A DNA stretch of 64,000 nucleotides from Kordia sp. TARA_039_SRF (GCA_006383075.2 SMNH02000006.1:47177-111176); one strand, 5' to 3'; positions 53,151 to 61,242 are shown, counted from the stretch's first letter. Notes: generated from the letters alone by a model not told the origin. Program-made: numbers and translations.

Positions 53151-55802
53151 TTATTTATGATTCTCTAAAGCAATTTTAAGCTGTTTTATGATAATATCTA
53201 TCATCGGGATTTGATTTGTTTTAAAACGCTCCCAAAGTTTATCTAAAAAACCAACTACATTAGCTAAATGTGGTTGGTTTTCTTTTGTGGGTGTGTTGTA
53301 TGATGGATTTTGCTTTCTTCCTTCGATAAGTACTATCATTTTTTTCTGTTTCTTATTTGTATCTTTCGAGAGAATAAAACTGTCTAGGTTGATGATATCG
53401 CGAACGCAATAATACTTATACAACCAATTTAGAAAACCTCGATAGTATTTAATTCTTCCTTCTTCATCAAAAATGATATGTCCATCTAATACGATGACAG
53501 CTTTTCCATCGTCTTTCAGATTTAATAGCGCTAGTGCAATGATGTATGCCTTTTGTCTTAGGTAATGAGATAAGAAATGTCCGTTTTCAATGAACTCATC
53601 AATAATATCGTCTTTTTTGTTTGCTGTTATGTTTGATAGCATGTTTGGTGGATTGCATATAACAGCATCAAACGATTTGTGCATTTCTTTTGGTGTCGGT
53701 TCTAATGGATTGTAGCTAGTAATATTTTTAAAACGTAAAAAATCTAGCGAAGTTCGTTTTAGTTCTGATACTTCGTTAGCGTAAACTTTTTTTGTTTCTA
53801 GTCCAACCAATAAATGACCACTTCCTGCTGTTGGATCATAGATCGAAGTAATTTTACTAGATTGAATGTAATTACCAATCATCATAGCAATTGGCAAGGG
53901 CAGTATATGACAATGTTTATATTGCTCTTTATCACTGGCAAAGCTTCTTTGGTATTGTAAGTTTCTCCAAAAATGGCTCATTGCGCCTACCAAAAATTCT
54001 TCTCTTAAATGATTATATCCATTTCTAAAAAACTCAATTGCGCTCAGTTCTATGGATTCTTGTAATACTTCATCATTAGGAACATGAAACTTTTTACGAA
54101 AATCCTCTATTTGTGCTTCGGTTGGTTGTTTGTGCTTGTTGTAGATCAAGGATAGACCTGCTACAAAACTATCTCGATTGAACTCTGGTATATCCAATTC
54201 AGCATACTCATTATCGGAATCCACAAAGTTATCTTCATTGAGTTGTTTTATAAGGGATTGTTCAATGAAGCGTTCAATTACCTCTTTAGATGAAAATAGC
54301 GATGCTATGTCTTTTTCAATAGTTTTTCTTTCAGAAACGTTCTCCTCATAAGGCATGTTAATTAGACTTTCCCCTTTTTTCAGTTCAGTGAGCTGTTCTG
54401 ATAATTTATGTATCTTTTTGTTTATAATATCAATCCCAAAAGATAGATCAGCTATTGGACGATAGTTTTGAAGTAGGTACAACCAATTACAGAATTTGTT
54501 GTCTTTTACTAAAATTTCTTCGAGTGTAAGTATGTGAATATATCCATGAGATAAACTAACGTAAGGATATTGTTTATCAATAGGATAGCTTATTTCATTA
54601 AATAACTTACTACTATTGTCTTGCCAATAATTATTCAATCGGATTCTTGAGATATTTACGCCATTTTCTATATGATCTTCCAGCTGTGATAATTCAAAAA
54701 GTTCAAAGGCTGAAAGCTTATCAAATGTTAGATTACTTACTTCAAATAAGTACGGAAAATTTGGTTTAAGCGATGGTATTTGTTCTTTAGGAATTATTCC
54801 ATTGTGAAAAGCTTCCGACACATAGATAGGAACAAGAACGTTTTGTATTATGTGTGTTTCAAAATATAAACTCACAGCACATGAATTGAAACTCAATTTT
54901 TCACTTATAAAGTCCAATAAAGGTCGCATAGCAATTGCTACACTTGTTTTACAACTGCTATCAAGATCATTAAACCAATCTTTGTACAAACGAATGATTT
55001 GGGATATTTTTTCAAGACGAAGAACATTAACACCAACTACTGAAGTTTCTTCTATTTCAGTTGTTAGGTTTTGAATAATATCTTTACAATTACCATTGGT
55101 ATCTATTTCAATCGAAGCTAATTTGTCAATTACTTCTAAAAGTAACAGCTTTTGAAAATCGGTTTCATTTTCTAAAATTCCAGATGCAACAAATTTAGTA
55201 GCTTCATTATTAACAGAAACGTTTTCAAGATTAATTGATATTTTATTTTTGGAAACTTTATTCGCAATTTCTATTAAAGAATCTGGAAGCTGAAAAGGAA
55301 TAAAATTTCCTTTTTCATCAACTTCAATGACTTTATTTTTACTCAATAACCTTTGCGCTCTCGTTTTATAATTTCTAGGAAAAATCACGATTGAATCAAC
55401 AAAGTGACCAAAGGTTTCTTTGGCAAAGCGTTCAGCAATGATTGTGGCAACACGTTTGTAATTCTCAAAAATGAGATATTCGCCCATAATGACAGTATCA
55501 TCTTTTTTGACGTTAATCTCTGCAATACAAAATTTCAAATTATCTACATTGTCATAGGTTGATTCAAAAGTAGTATATATGGGTATTGATTTCCAATCGG
55601 TATTACTTTCAAGCCTACTTTTTAGACTATTCGCAAACTTTACATACGGTGGATGAAAATCGGCATACCATTTCAGTTTATTATTAAAGGCGTGTTTAAA
55701 ACCTAGCTTTTGAAGAAATAAAAACAATTCATTTTCTATTGGTTTTGAAAACAACATTTCAATTCCATTTTTAGTTGTATTGCGTGTTATCTGTATATTC
55801 AT
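53151..55802 (-). CDS. N-6 DNA methylase (HsdM-like), solitary
   Basis: About 883 residues from the ATG at 55800-55802 (an in-frame start 14 codons earlier begins inside a repeat and is less likely). A long N-terminal region (about 1-560) with no motif I recognise is followed by an N6-adenine methylase fold: motif I YDPTAGSGHLLVG, then the catalytic NPPN in DAVICNPPNMLS. Type I/IIG-like methylases share this layout. No restriction or specificity subunit adjoins it, so it may be an orphan or a single-chain modification enzyme. Two duplicated motifs lie just upstream. Confidence 0.83.
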   Translation of the reverse strand: MNIQITRNTTKNGIEMLFSKPIENELFLFLQKLGFKHAFNNKLKWYADFHPPYVKFANSLKSRLESNTDWKSIPIYTTFESTYDNVDNLKFCIAEINVKKDDTVIMGEYLIFENYKRVATIIAERFAKETFGHFVDSIVIFPRNYKTRAQRLLSKNKVIEVDEKGNFIPFQLPDSLIEIANKVSKNKISINLENVSVNNEATKFVASGILENETDFQKLLLLEVIDKLASIEIDTNGNCKDIIQNLTTEIEETSVVGVNVLRLEKISQIIRLYKDWFNDLDSSCKTSVAIAMRPLLDFISEKLSFNSCAVSLYFETHIIQNVLVPIYVSEAFHNGIIPKEQIPSLKPNFPYLFEVSNLTFDKLSAFELFELSQLEDHIENGVNISRIRLNNYWQDNSSKLFNEISYPIDKQYPYVSLSHGYIHILTLEEILVKDNKFCNWLYLLQNYRPIADLSFGIDIINKKIHKLSEQLTELKKGESLINMPYEENVSERKTIEKDIASLFSSKEVIERFIEQSLIKQLNEDNFVDSDNEYAELDIPEFNRDSFVAGLSLIYNKHKQPTEAQIEDFRKKFHVPNDEVLQESIELSAIEFFRNGYNHLREEFLVGAMSHFWRNLQYQRSFASDKEQYKHCHILPLPIAMMIGNYIQSSKITSIYDPTAGSGHLLVGLETKKVYANEVSELKRTSLDFLRFKNITSYNPLEPTPKEMHKSFDAVICNPPNMLSNITANKKDDIIDEFIENGHFLSHYLRQKAYIIALALLNLKDDGKAVIVLDGHIIFDEEGRIKYYRGFLNWLYKYYCVRDIINLDSFILSKDTNKKQKKMIVLIEGRKQNPSYNTPTKENQPHLANVVGFLDKLWERFKTNQIPMIDIIIKQLKIALENHK

Positions 55803-55966
55803 AATAATATCAATTAATGTTGAAAACACTAAGCTAAAAAGCATATTTCAAAAATCATTTGTCAACTTTTGTCACTCGGACAATAAGCTTTATTTTCTAT
55901 TTAAAAAATGATAGGTAACTATTAAATTCTATCAGTGCTACTTCACAGAAAAATTACTTTTTTCTC

Positions 55967-55987
55967 CTTAGTGTTGAAAACACTAAG
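55967..55987. promoter_or_regulatory. Palindrome CTTAGTGTT-GAA-AACACTAAG upstream of the methylase
   Basis: Perfect 9-bp arms with a 3-base spacer; half of it is repeated at 55818-55836 next to the methylase start codon. A dimeric-repressor operator is the simplest reading. An attachment or methylation-linked site is possible. Confidence 0.45.
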
Positions 55988-56531
55988 CTACGAAGGGAAA
56001 TTGGAAAAACATTTGTAAAAAATTGTGTAGTACACACAAATTGTAAGAAGTATTTGTAGGAATGTTGAAAAAGTAAGAATTATACTGATGTAAATGAAGC
56101 TTAATTAATAAATAATTAATAGTAAACTGAAAAAATAGTTATGATTTAATAAATATTTTCTGATTTCATATTTGCTTATAATTAGTTCAATAAATAGTAA
56201 GTAAAAAAAAACAACTTTTTATTAAATGATAAGTTTAAATTTTATTCATTATCTGGACTCTGGAATTTAAAACCTATATAATCATTTAATGATTTCAAAT
56301 GAAATATTGCTGAATGTTTTTTCATGATAACTTACCTTTCCATCAATATAATTAAGAATACTCAACCTACGCTTTTAACGTAATGACATTACGGTTAATT
56401 TGTAAAAATTAATTATTTATAAAATATTTTTTATGTTTTTGATAAACTTATTTTATATTCGTGTCAGAAAATAAGTTAAAAATAAGTATTTGATACAATA
56501 TTCAAATATTTATTGAGTTTTAAAAATATAG

Positions 56532-56560
56532 ACTATTTCTTTCAAATGAAATAGTTTTTG
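56532..56560 (+). terminator. Attenuator-like hairpin just before the RiPP cluster
   Basis: ACTATTTC and GAAATAGT form an 8-bp stem with an 8-base loop, followed by TTTTT, only a few bases before the ATG at 56565. Placed in the leader of the cluster's first gene, it could attenuate transcription; it could also end an upstream transcript. Confidence 0.45.
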
Positions 56561-56564
56561 TATT

Positions 56565-57479
56565 ATGTTTTTTATGAAAATAGAACACTCTTTATTACTT
56601 AGCATGGTAGCATTCTTTTTAATATCATGTTTCACAGATTCCAAAGTTGATTATTTAGCTGATGGTTATTATTCTAATATTTACGAAGCTGATAGTCTTT
56701 ACATTGAAAAAGAGTACGAGAAAAGTTATGAGATTTTCGATAAGGTATTTTCCAAGTTCGATCCTATTGATATGGATGTTTACAATGAGGTCTCTACGTA
56801 TGTCAAATTGAAGATAATTCTTGGCAAGGATTTAAAATATAAAGAATACACAGATTTGACGTCTATATATGGCTATCCTGATATTTTTTTGAAAAAAGAT
56901 TCCGTTCTCAACATATATTACAACCGCGTAAAAAATAAATTTGACAAAGAAATTCCTGTTTTAAAAAAAGCATACACTTCATCTTTGAATATGGATTTAC
57001 GGAATAAGATTTTAAGAATGAAAGTCGAAGATCAAAGATTTCGAGGAAACGGTGGAGGTAATTGGGACAAGCAAAATAAAATTGATTCTATCAACACGCA
57101 AGAACTCATAAATATTTTTGATACTTACGGTTTTCCATCAAAAAAAATGATAGGAAGTTCTTTGGTTGATGGTCAACACGCGAGTATAAGCACATTGTTA
57201 TTACATACAGATGATTCCATAAAAGAACATTATTTTATTCCAAAAATATTAGACTATGTTAGAAAAGGTAAAGCCAATCCTCGTTTAGTTGGTTACATGT
57301 ATGATAGACTTTTTCTTTCTACTGTAAATGAACAATATTATGGCACCTATATTACCTCCAAGCCAATGAATGCCAGCCTAAAAGAAATTAATGAACGTAG
57401 AGCTTCAATCGGATTATCCAACCTAGGGCATGATGATTGGAGAAATAGCATATTGTATCCAGACTTTGACGAATACTAG
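56565..57479 (+). CDS. DUF6624-like lipoprotein at the head of the grasp-with-spasm cluster
   Basis: About 304 residues; an ATG 3 codons later (56574) is an equally good start. Lipoprotein signal (VAFFLISCFTDS). The C-terminal half has the DUF6624-type pattern: IFDTYGFPSKKMIG, a His in LLLHTDD, and VGYMYDRLFL then QYYGTYI. Function of the family is unknown. A shorter relative lies 700 bases downstream, so the precursors are flanked by two such genes. A secreted partner that protects against or processes the peptide is possible. Confidence 0.7.
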   Translation: MFFMKIEHSLLLSMVAFFLISCFTDSKVDYLADGYYSNIYEADSLYIEKEYEKSYEIFDKVFSKFDPIDMDVYNEVSTYVKLKIILGKDLKYKEYTDLTSIYGYPDIFLKKDSVLNIYYNRVKNKFDKEIPVLKKAYTSSLNMDLRNKILRMKVEDQRFRGNGGGNWDKQNKIDSINTQELINIFDTYGFPSKKMIGSSLVDGQHASISTLLLHTDDSIKEHYFIPKILDYVRKGKANPRLVGYMYDRLFLSTVNEQYYGTYITSKPMNASLKEINERRASIGLSNLGHDDWRNSILYPDFDEY

Positions 57480-57576
57480 TCCAGTTAAAGTTAGATATAA
57501 TTATTGATTGCAATCAATCAAGCGGAAGCCGAAAAGCTTGTATTTGAGAGTAGGCATAACACATATACTTATTGAT

Positions 57577-57867
57577 ATGGAAAAACTGAGTTTAAATAAA
57601 TTCAAAGATAAACAGGTTAACAATTCTTTGATAGGAACGATTGGTGGAAATGGAGATCCTTCTTTTTGGGATAATCTAGTTGATTCATTAAGTTCTTCAG
57701 AAGTTGTATATCCTGACGGACACACCACAGGCGAAGGAACTGGTGGGTGTGGTGTTGAACACGCAGATGGATGTCATCATCATTATGTAGATAATCCAAA
57801 CGGTACTACTCAGACGTATGTCGGTTGTGGAAACAGCGAGGATAGATGCGGTGTAGGAAATCATTAA
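57577..57867 (+). CDS. RiPP precursor 1, GG-leader, Cys/His-rich core
   Basis: A 96-residue precursor from the ATG at 57577 (the longer frame begins at a TTG and lacks the leader logic). Leader of 24 residues (MEKLSLNKFKDKQVNNSLIG then TIGG), matching the GG-Bacteroidales rSAM-type leader pattern, ends in a Gly-Gly processing site at 23-24. The core has Cys58, Cys66, Cys84 and Cys91, CHHHY and many Gly/Thr/Asp. It would be modified by the downstream ATP-grasp and SPASM proteins. The true cut and modifications are unknown. Confidence 0.85.
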   Translation: MEKLSLNKFKDKQVNNSLIGTIGGNGDPSFWDNLVDSLSSSEVVYPDGHTTGEGTGGCGVEHADGCHHHYVDNPNGTTQTYVGCGNSEDRCGVGNH

Positions 57868-57883
57868 TTTTAAATCATTACAA

Positions 57884-58144
57884 ATGAAAAAAACAAGTTT
57901 AGAAAAATTGAGTCTGGGAAAGTTCCGAGACAATAAAATAAAAGAGAATCTATTAGGAGGTATTGGAGGTCCAGCTACTGACTATGATGAATTTTATAAG
58001 AAAGTAGTAAGAACAGCCGTTAATATTGGCTCTGGAAATGGAGAACCGTTTCAAAATGATGTTCATTATGATTACAATGAAGATGGAGTTATCAATGGTA
58101 ATGATAGTTATTACGAAGAAACGCATCCAGGAACTGGAAATTAA
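57884..58144 (+). CDS. RiPP precursor 2, GG-leader, dockerin-like calcium loop
   Basis: An 86-residue precursor. Leader MKKTSLEKLSLGKFRDNKIK then ENLLGGIGG (double-Gly at 25-26 and 28-29), clearly homologous to precursor 1. The core (30-86) is Asp/Glu/Tyr/Thr-rich and contains DYNEDGVINGND at residues 63-74, which fits the dockerin/EF-hand calcium-binding loop at every position of DxNxDGxxNxxD. Acidic side chains are the usual substrate of ATP-grasp ligases. Begins 16 bases after precursor 1; a hairpin follows its stop. Confidence 0.87.
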   Translation: MKKTSLEKLSLGKFRDNKIKENLLGGIGGPATDYDEFYKKVVRTAVNIGSGNGEPFQNDVHYDYNEDGVINGNDSYYEETHPGTGN

Positions 58145-58149
58145 GTAAA

Positions 58150-58177
58150 TTGTCTCCACGTTTTTACGTGGAGACAA
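58150..58177 (+). terminator. Perfect hairpin after the precursor genes
   Basis: TTGTCTCCACG pairs with CGTGGAGACAA (11 bp, 6-base loop) 5 bases after the precursor 2 stop. No T run follows, so it is better read as a partial terminator or mRNA-stabilising hairpin that keeps precursors more abundant than the enzymes. Confidence 0.6.
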
Positions 58178-58194
58178 CCTAATATTCTAAAAAT

Positions 58195-58791
58195 ATGAAG
58201 TACTCAATTATTTTAGTTTTGTTATTTTTTTCATGTTCACTAAAGAATATACATTTAAAAAAAAATCACTGTGAACAACTTAGAGAAATTTATAATTCCG
58301 ACCAAGACATTAGAGAATTAGAGGCATTGAACATAGAGCATTATCAAGATTCTGTATTGTTAGACAAAAACTTAAATGGTCGTTTTATCAAAGATTCTAA
58401 AATGAGACAGCTTCATTATTATTATGCAAATTTAAGAGACTTAAAAAAATCTATTAAGCAAGTAGGTACACCTATGAATGAAAAATTTGCAATGCAATAT
58501 TTAAAGAAAGCGGATTCTTTGTATAAGATAGAAGTAATTGTCGATAGTATAAATCAAGTGAAATTGATAAAATTTATTGAAAAATATGGATATCCTAATC
58601 AATCAAGATTTAAAGATAGTTGCAAGGGTATAGCTATGTACCCATTATTTTTTCATTACCCGCATAATGACAAACTATTTAATTTATTAGATGATGAACT
58701 TGAAAAGGGGAGAATTTCTAAAGAAGAATACGATCGTGTTACTAGACGTCGAAAACAATACATAAGTAAAAGAACAATAAGTAATCAATGA
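58195..58791 (+). CDS. Second DUF6624-like lipoprotein
   Basis: A 198-residue lipoprotein (signal ending LLFFSCSLKN, Cys14). The C-terminal part has FIEKYGYPNQSRFKD, FFHYPHND and GRISKEEYDRVTRRRKQY, a weaker version of the pattern in the lipoprotein at 56565. The last base overlaps by a few bases with the ATP-grasp gene start (ATGA), so it is coupled to it. Unknown role; a partner or immunity function for the peptide is inferred only from position. Confidence 0.68.
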   Translation: MKYSIILVLLFFSCSLKNIHLKKNHCEQLREIYNSDQDIRELEALNIEHYQDSVLLDKNLNGRFIKDSKMRQLHYYYANLRDLKKSIKQVGTPMNEKFAMQYLKKADSLYKIEVIVDSINQVKLIKFIEKYGYPNQSRFKDSCKGIAMYPLFFHYPHNDKLFNLLDDELEKGRISKEEYDRVTRRRKQYISKRTISNQ

Positions 58792-59777
58792 ACGAAGTTG
58801 TCATCATTTCCGAACGTTTAGATAAAAGTACAGACCTCGTTATTGAATGGTTAACAACGTTTGGATGCAATGTTCAGAGAATAAATTATGAAGATGCAAA
58901 TGACTATCATGTTTCCTTCTTTGTTGAAAACGGCTTTGTACAGCTTGAAAGTAAAATCACAGAAAAAATAGTATTAATATCAAATATGACAGTCGTATGG
59001 CATCGTAGAGGTTATATTCCATTTCGCCCGAAAAGCTATCGTAAAACACATCATATTATGATTGAAGGATTTTTAGAGAATGATATTGGAAATGCTATCA
59101 AAGGAATTGATCTTATATTACAACATACAGCAAAATATTATATTGGTTCATGGTTTAAAGAAAAAGAAACCTATAAAATTCTAAACCTACATCTCGCTAA
59201 AAAAGCTGGGTTTAAAATCCCTAAAACTATTGTAACTAATTGTAAAACTGAATTACAAGCATTCAAAGATGAGTATGAAAACATAATTTCAAAAGGACTT
59301 GATAGAATGATTTTGTTCACAACAAATGAGTTTAGTGCAGGGAAAGGCACATTTATGGTAACACAGGAAATGATTGATACGCTACCAAGCCATTTTGAAC
59401 CTACACTTTTTCAAAATTGTATTTACAAACTTTATGAAGTTAGGATTTTCATTTTTGATACACATTTATTTTCAATGGCGATATTCTCATATCCGTTTGA
59501 GGGGAAAACTAGAGTTGATGTAAGAGAAGATATAAAAGAAAGACCTAACCGCTGCATACCCTATATTCTCCCGAAAACAATTGATGAACAGATAAGAAAG
59601 TTTATGAAGTTTGTAGATATGAAAACAGGTTCAATTGATTTAATCGTTGGTACAGACCAAGAATACTATTTCTTAGAAGTCAATCCAATGGGGCAATTTG
59701 ATTGGGTTTCTGGCTTATGTAATTATAATATAGAGTATACAATCGCAAATTTACTAACGCAAAAATGTTATGAATAA
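58788..59777 (+). CDS. gwsG: Grasp-with-spasm ATP-grasp peptide ligase
   Basis: A 329-residue ATP-grasp enzyme of the grasp-with-spasm type. Seen: VVWHRRGYIPFRPKSYRK early, ATP-binding region with KMILFTTNEFS-like segment (RMILFTTNEFSAGKGT), and the Mg/ATP motif FLEVNPMGQFDW near residue 300. Such ligases activate precursor side-chain carboxylates and form ester or amide crosslinks. It sits directly after the precursors and before the SPASM protein, in the canonical order. Reaction not demonstrated. Confidence 0.88.
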   Translation: MNEVVIISERLDKSTDLVIEWLTTFGCNVQRINYEDANDYHVSFFVENGFVQLESKITEKIVLISNMTVVWHRRGYIPFRPKSYRKTHHIMIEGFLENDIGNAIKGIDLILQHTAKYYIGSWFKEKETYKILNLHLAKKAGFKIPKTIVTNCKTELQAFKDEYENIISKGLDRMILFTTNEFSAGKGTFMVTQEMIDTLPSHFEPTLFQNCIYKLYEVRIFIFDTHLFSMAIFSYPFEGKTRVDVREDIKERPNRCIPYILPKTIDEQIRKFMKFVDMKTGSIDLIVGTDQEYYFLEVNPMGQFDWVSGLCNYNIEYTIANLLTQKCYE

Positions 59778-59955
59778 AAAAACAGAATTATCACTGCACA
59801 AACATTTGCCATTACCTATTCAACAAATCAATATTAACCATAAAGAAGAAGATTATACCCAAAAATTAAAAGATTTAGAATTTAGTGTTGAATTGTATCA
59901 AACCAAATCCACTACAAGAAAAAATTTTCATAGACCAATCTCAAAAATGCTATGA
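59770..59955 (+). CDS. 61-residue protein between the two maturases
   Basis: A 61-residue basic protein (MNKKTELSLHKHLPLPIQQI) overlapping the ATP-grasp gene by 8 bases and the SPASM gene by 4 bases. No signal peptide, Cys or known family. Overlaps on both sides imply translational coupling, and the protein could be a leader-binding or scaffold subunit of the maturase. Low similarity to anything I know. Confidence 0.6.
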   Translation: MNKKTELSLHKHLPLPIQQININHKEEDYTQKLKDLEFSVELYQTKSTTRKNFHRPISKML

Positions 59956-61031
59956 GTATTAAATTAAACATACCTTTTAAATTATTTGCAGATTGTATTC
60001 CCGTTAAAGGTGCTAACAGAGGTGTATTGTGTGATTTACAAAGAAGTAATATCGAATTTATTCCAAATAGTTTGTGTGATTTATTACATAAGTATGATGG
60101 ATATGAAATATCATCGATATTGAGAGATCATACTAAAAATGATCACGAAACAATCATAGAATATTTTGATTTTTTATATGCTAATGACTTCATTTTTTTT
60201 ACCAAAACCCCCAATCTTTTTCCGCCAATTAAGATGGAATATAAAACTGCATTTGAAATAACGAATGCTATTATTGATTTTAATAAGAGTTCTTACGATT
60301 TTAAAAAAGTATTTTCAGAATTAGAAAAAGTCAGTTGTAAACACATACAACTACGATTTTTTTCTAAAATTCAATCTAACGAGTTAGCGTCTATAATAAA
60401 TCTGCTAAACAGGAAATCATCAATCATACAAAACATTAAAATATTCATACCTTATAATTTACAAAACACTAAAAATAATTTAGAAAAATTACTTAAAAAG
60501 AATGGTAGGATAAGTAACATCATCATATACAATGCTCCAAAAACAGAAGTGTACAATATTAAATATCAAGGAAAATTATTGTACACAATTAAAAATATTA
60601 TTGATGAAAGAAGTTGTGGTATTATAAACGCAAATAACTTTGTTATAAACAGTAACAATTTTATAGAAAGCAAAAAATATAATTCTTGTCTAAATGGTAA
60701 AATTTCAATAGACGCACTTGGTTACATCAAAAACTGCCCCTCTATATCTGAGCATTATGGGAATATCCAAAATAACACATTAAAAGATGCTTTAAGCCAT
60801 AAAGACTTCAAAAAATATTGGAATATCACGAAAGATGAAATTGATATCTGCAAAGATTGTGAGTTTAGATACATTTGTACGGATTGCAGAGCGTACAGGG
60901 AAAATCCTAAAGATGAATTCTCTAAACCACTAAAATGTGGATACAATCCATATACAAATGAATGGTCGGAATGGTCAACAAATCCATTGAAACATGAGAC
61001 TATTAAATACTATAATTTAATACTAGACTAG
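59952..61031 (+). CDS. gwsS: Grasp-with-spasm SPASM-domain peptide maturase
   Basis: A 359-residue protein. The N-terminal part (LNIPFKLFADCIPVKGANRG, a leader-recognition-like start) has no CxxxCxxC radical SAM triad. The C-terminal third is a SPASM domain: Cys222, Cys246, Cys262, Cys300, Cys303, Cys309, Cys312 and Cys329, including CLNGKIS, NCPSIS and CKDCEFRYIC. It fits the grasp-with-spasm SPASM family, whose members lack a canonical SAM-cluster motif. It would bind one or two auxiliary Fe-S clusters and work with GwsG on the precursors. Confidence 0.86.
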   Translation: MSIKLNIPFKLFADCIPVKGANRGVLCDLQRSNIEFIPNSLCDLLHKYDGYEISSILRDHTKNDHETIIEYFDFLYANDFIFFTKTPNLFPPIKMEYKTAFEITNAIIDFNKSSYDFKKVFSELEKVSCKHIQLRFFSKIQSNELASIINLLNRKSSIIQNIKIFIPYNLQNTKNNLEKLLKKNGRISNIIIYNAPKTEVYNIKYQGKLLYTIKNIIDERSCGIINANNFVINSNNFIESKKYNSCLNGKISIDALGYIKNCPSISEHYGNIQNNTLKDALSHKDFKKYWNITKDEIDICKDCEFRYICTDCRAYRENPKDEFSKPLKCGYNPYTNEWSEWSTNPLKHETIKYYNLILD

Positions 61032-61172
61032 TATTTTCCTACAATAATTATTTTAATAAAAATCAATAAACCGTAAAATTAAAAAGGCAAAACCGTAATT
61101 TAACCAATAAAGAATAAAAGTTACTTATATAGCACTAACTTTTTATTATATTGCTAAACATTTACTTCCTTA

Positions 61173-61205
61173 GTAGGAATGAACTTTCTGACAGTTCCTT
61201 TTTTA
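61173..61205 (+). terminator. Weak terminator-like hairpin after the SPASM gene
   Basis: AGGAA...TTCCT with inner GAAC/GTTC can pair and is followed by a run of six T. Stem is short and imperfect, so this is tentative. It lies 140 bases after the SPASM stop and just before the next promoter motif. Confidence 0.35.
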
Positions 61206-61207
61206 AA

Positions 61208-61242
61208 TACATTTGATTTTAAGTATTAATCTTTAAATCAAA
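61208..61242 (+). promoter_or_regulatory. -7 box inside a 12-bp inverted repeat before a small lipoprotein gene
   Basis: TACATTTG (61208-61215) fits TAnnTTTG. TTTGATTTTAAG (61212-61223) and CTTTAAATCAAA (61231-61242) pair at 11 of 12 positions with a 7-base spacer, ending at the ATG. The repeat thus overlaps the promoter and the translation start, as an operator or RNA switch would. Confidence 0.5.

Larger units (their letters stand above)
55803..56564. other. Gene-free region with duplicated motif and hairpins
   Basis: No gene. TGTTGAAAACACTAAGCTA occurs at 55818-55836 and 55972-55990, about 154 bases apart; the second is part of a perfect 9-bp-arm palindrome (55967-55987). Similarity continues beyond each copy. 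Two further hairpins precede the RiPP cluster: AACTTATTTT/AAAATAAGTT (56445-56477) and ACTATTTC/GAAATAGT followed by T5 (56532-56560). Confidence 0.5.

Noticed and set aside
53151..55802. Complete type I restriction-modification system
   Set aside because: No HsdR-like helicase or HsdS target-recognition gene is present on either side within the window.
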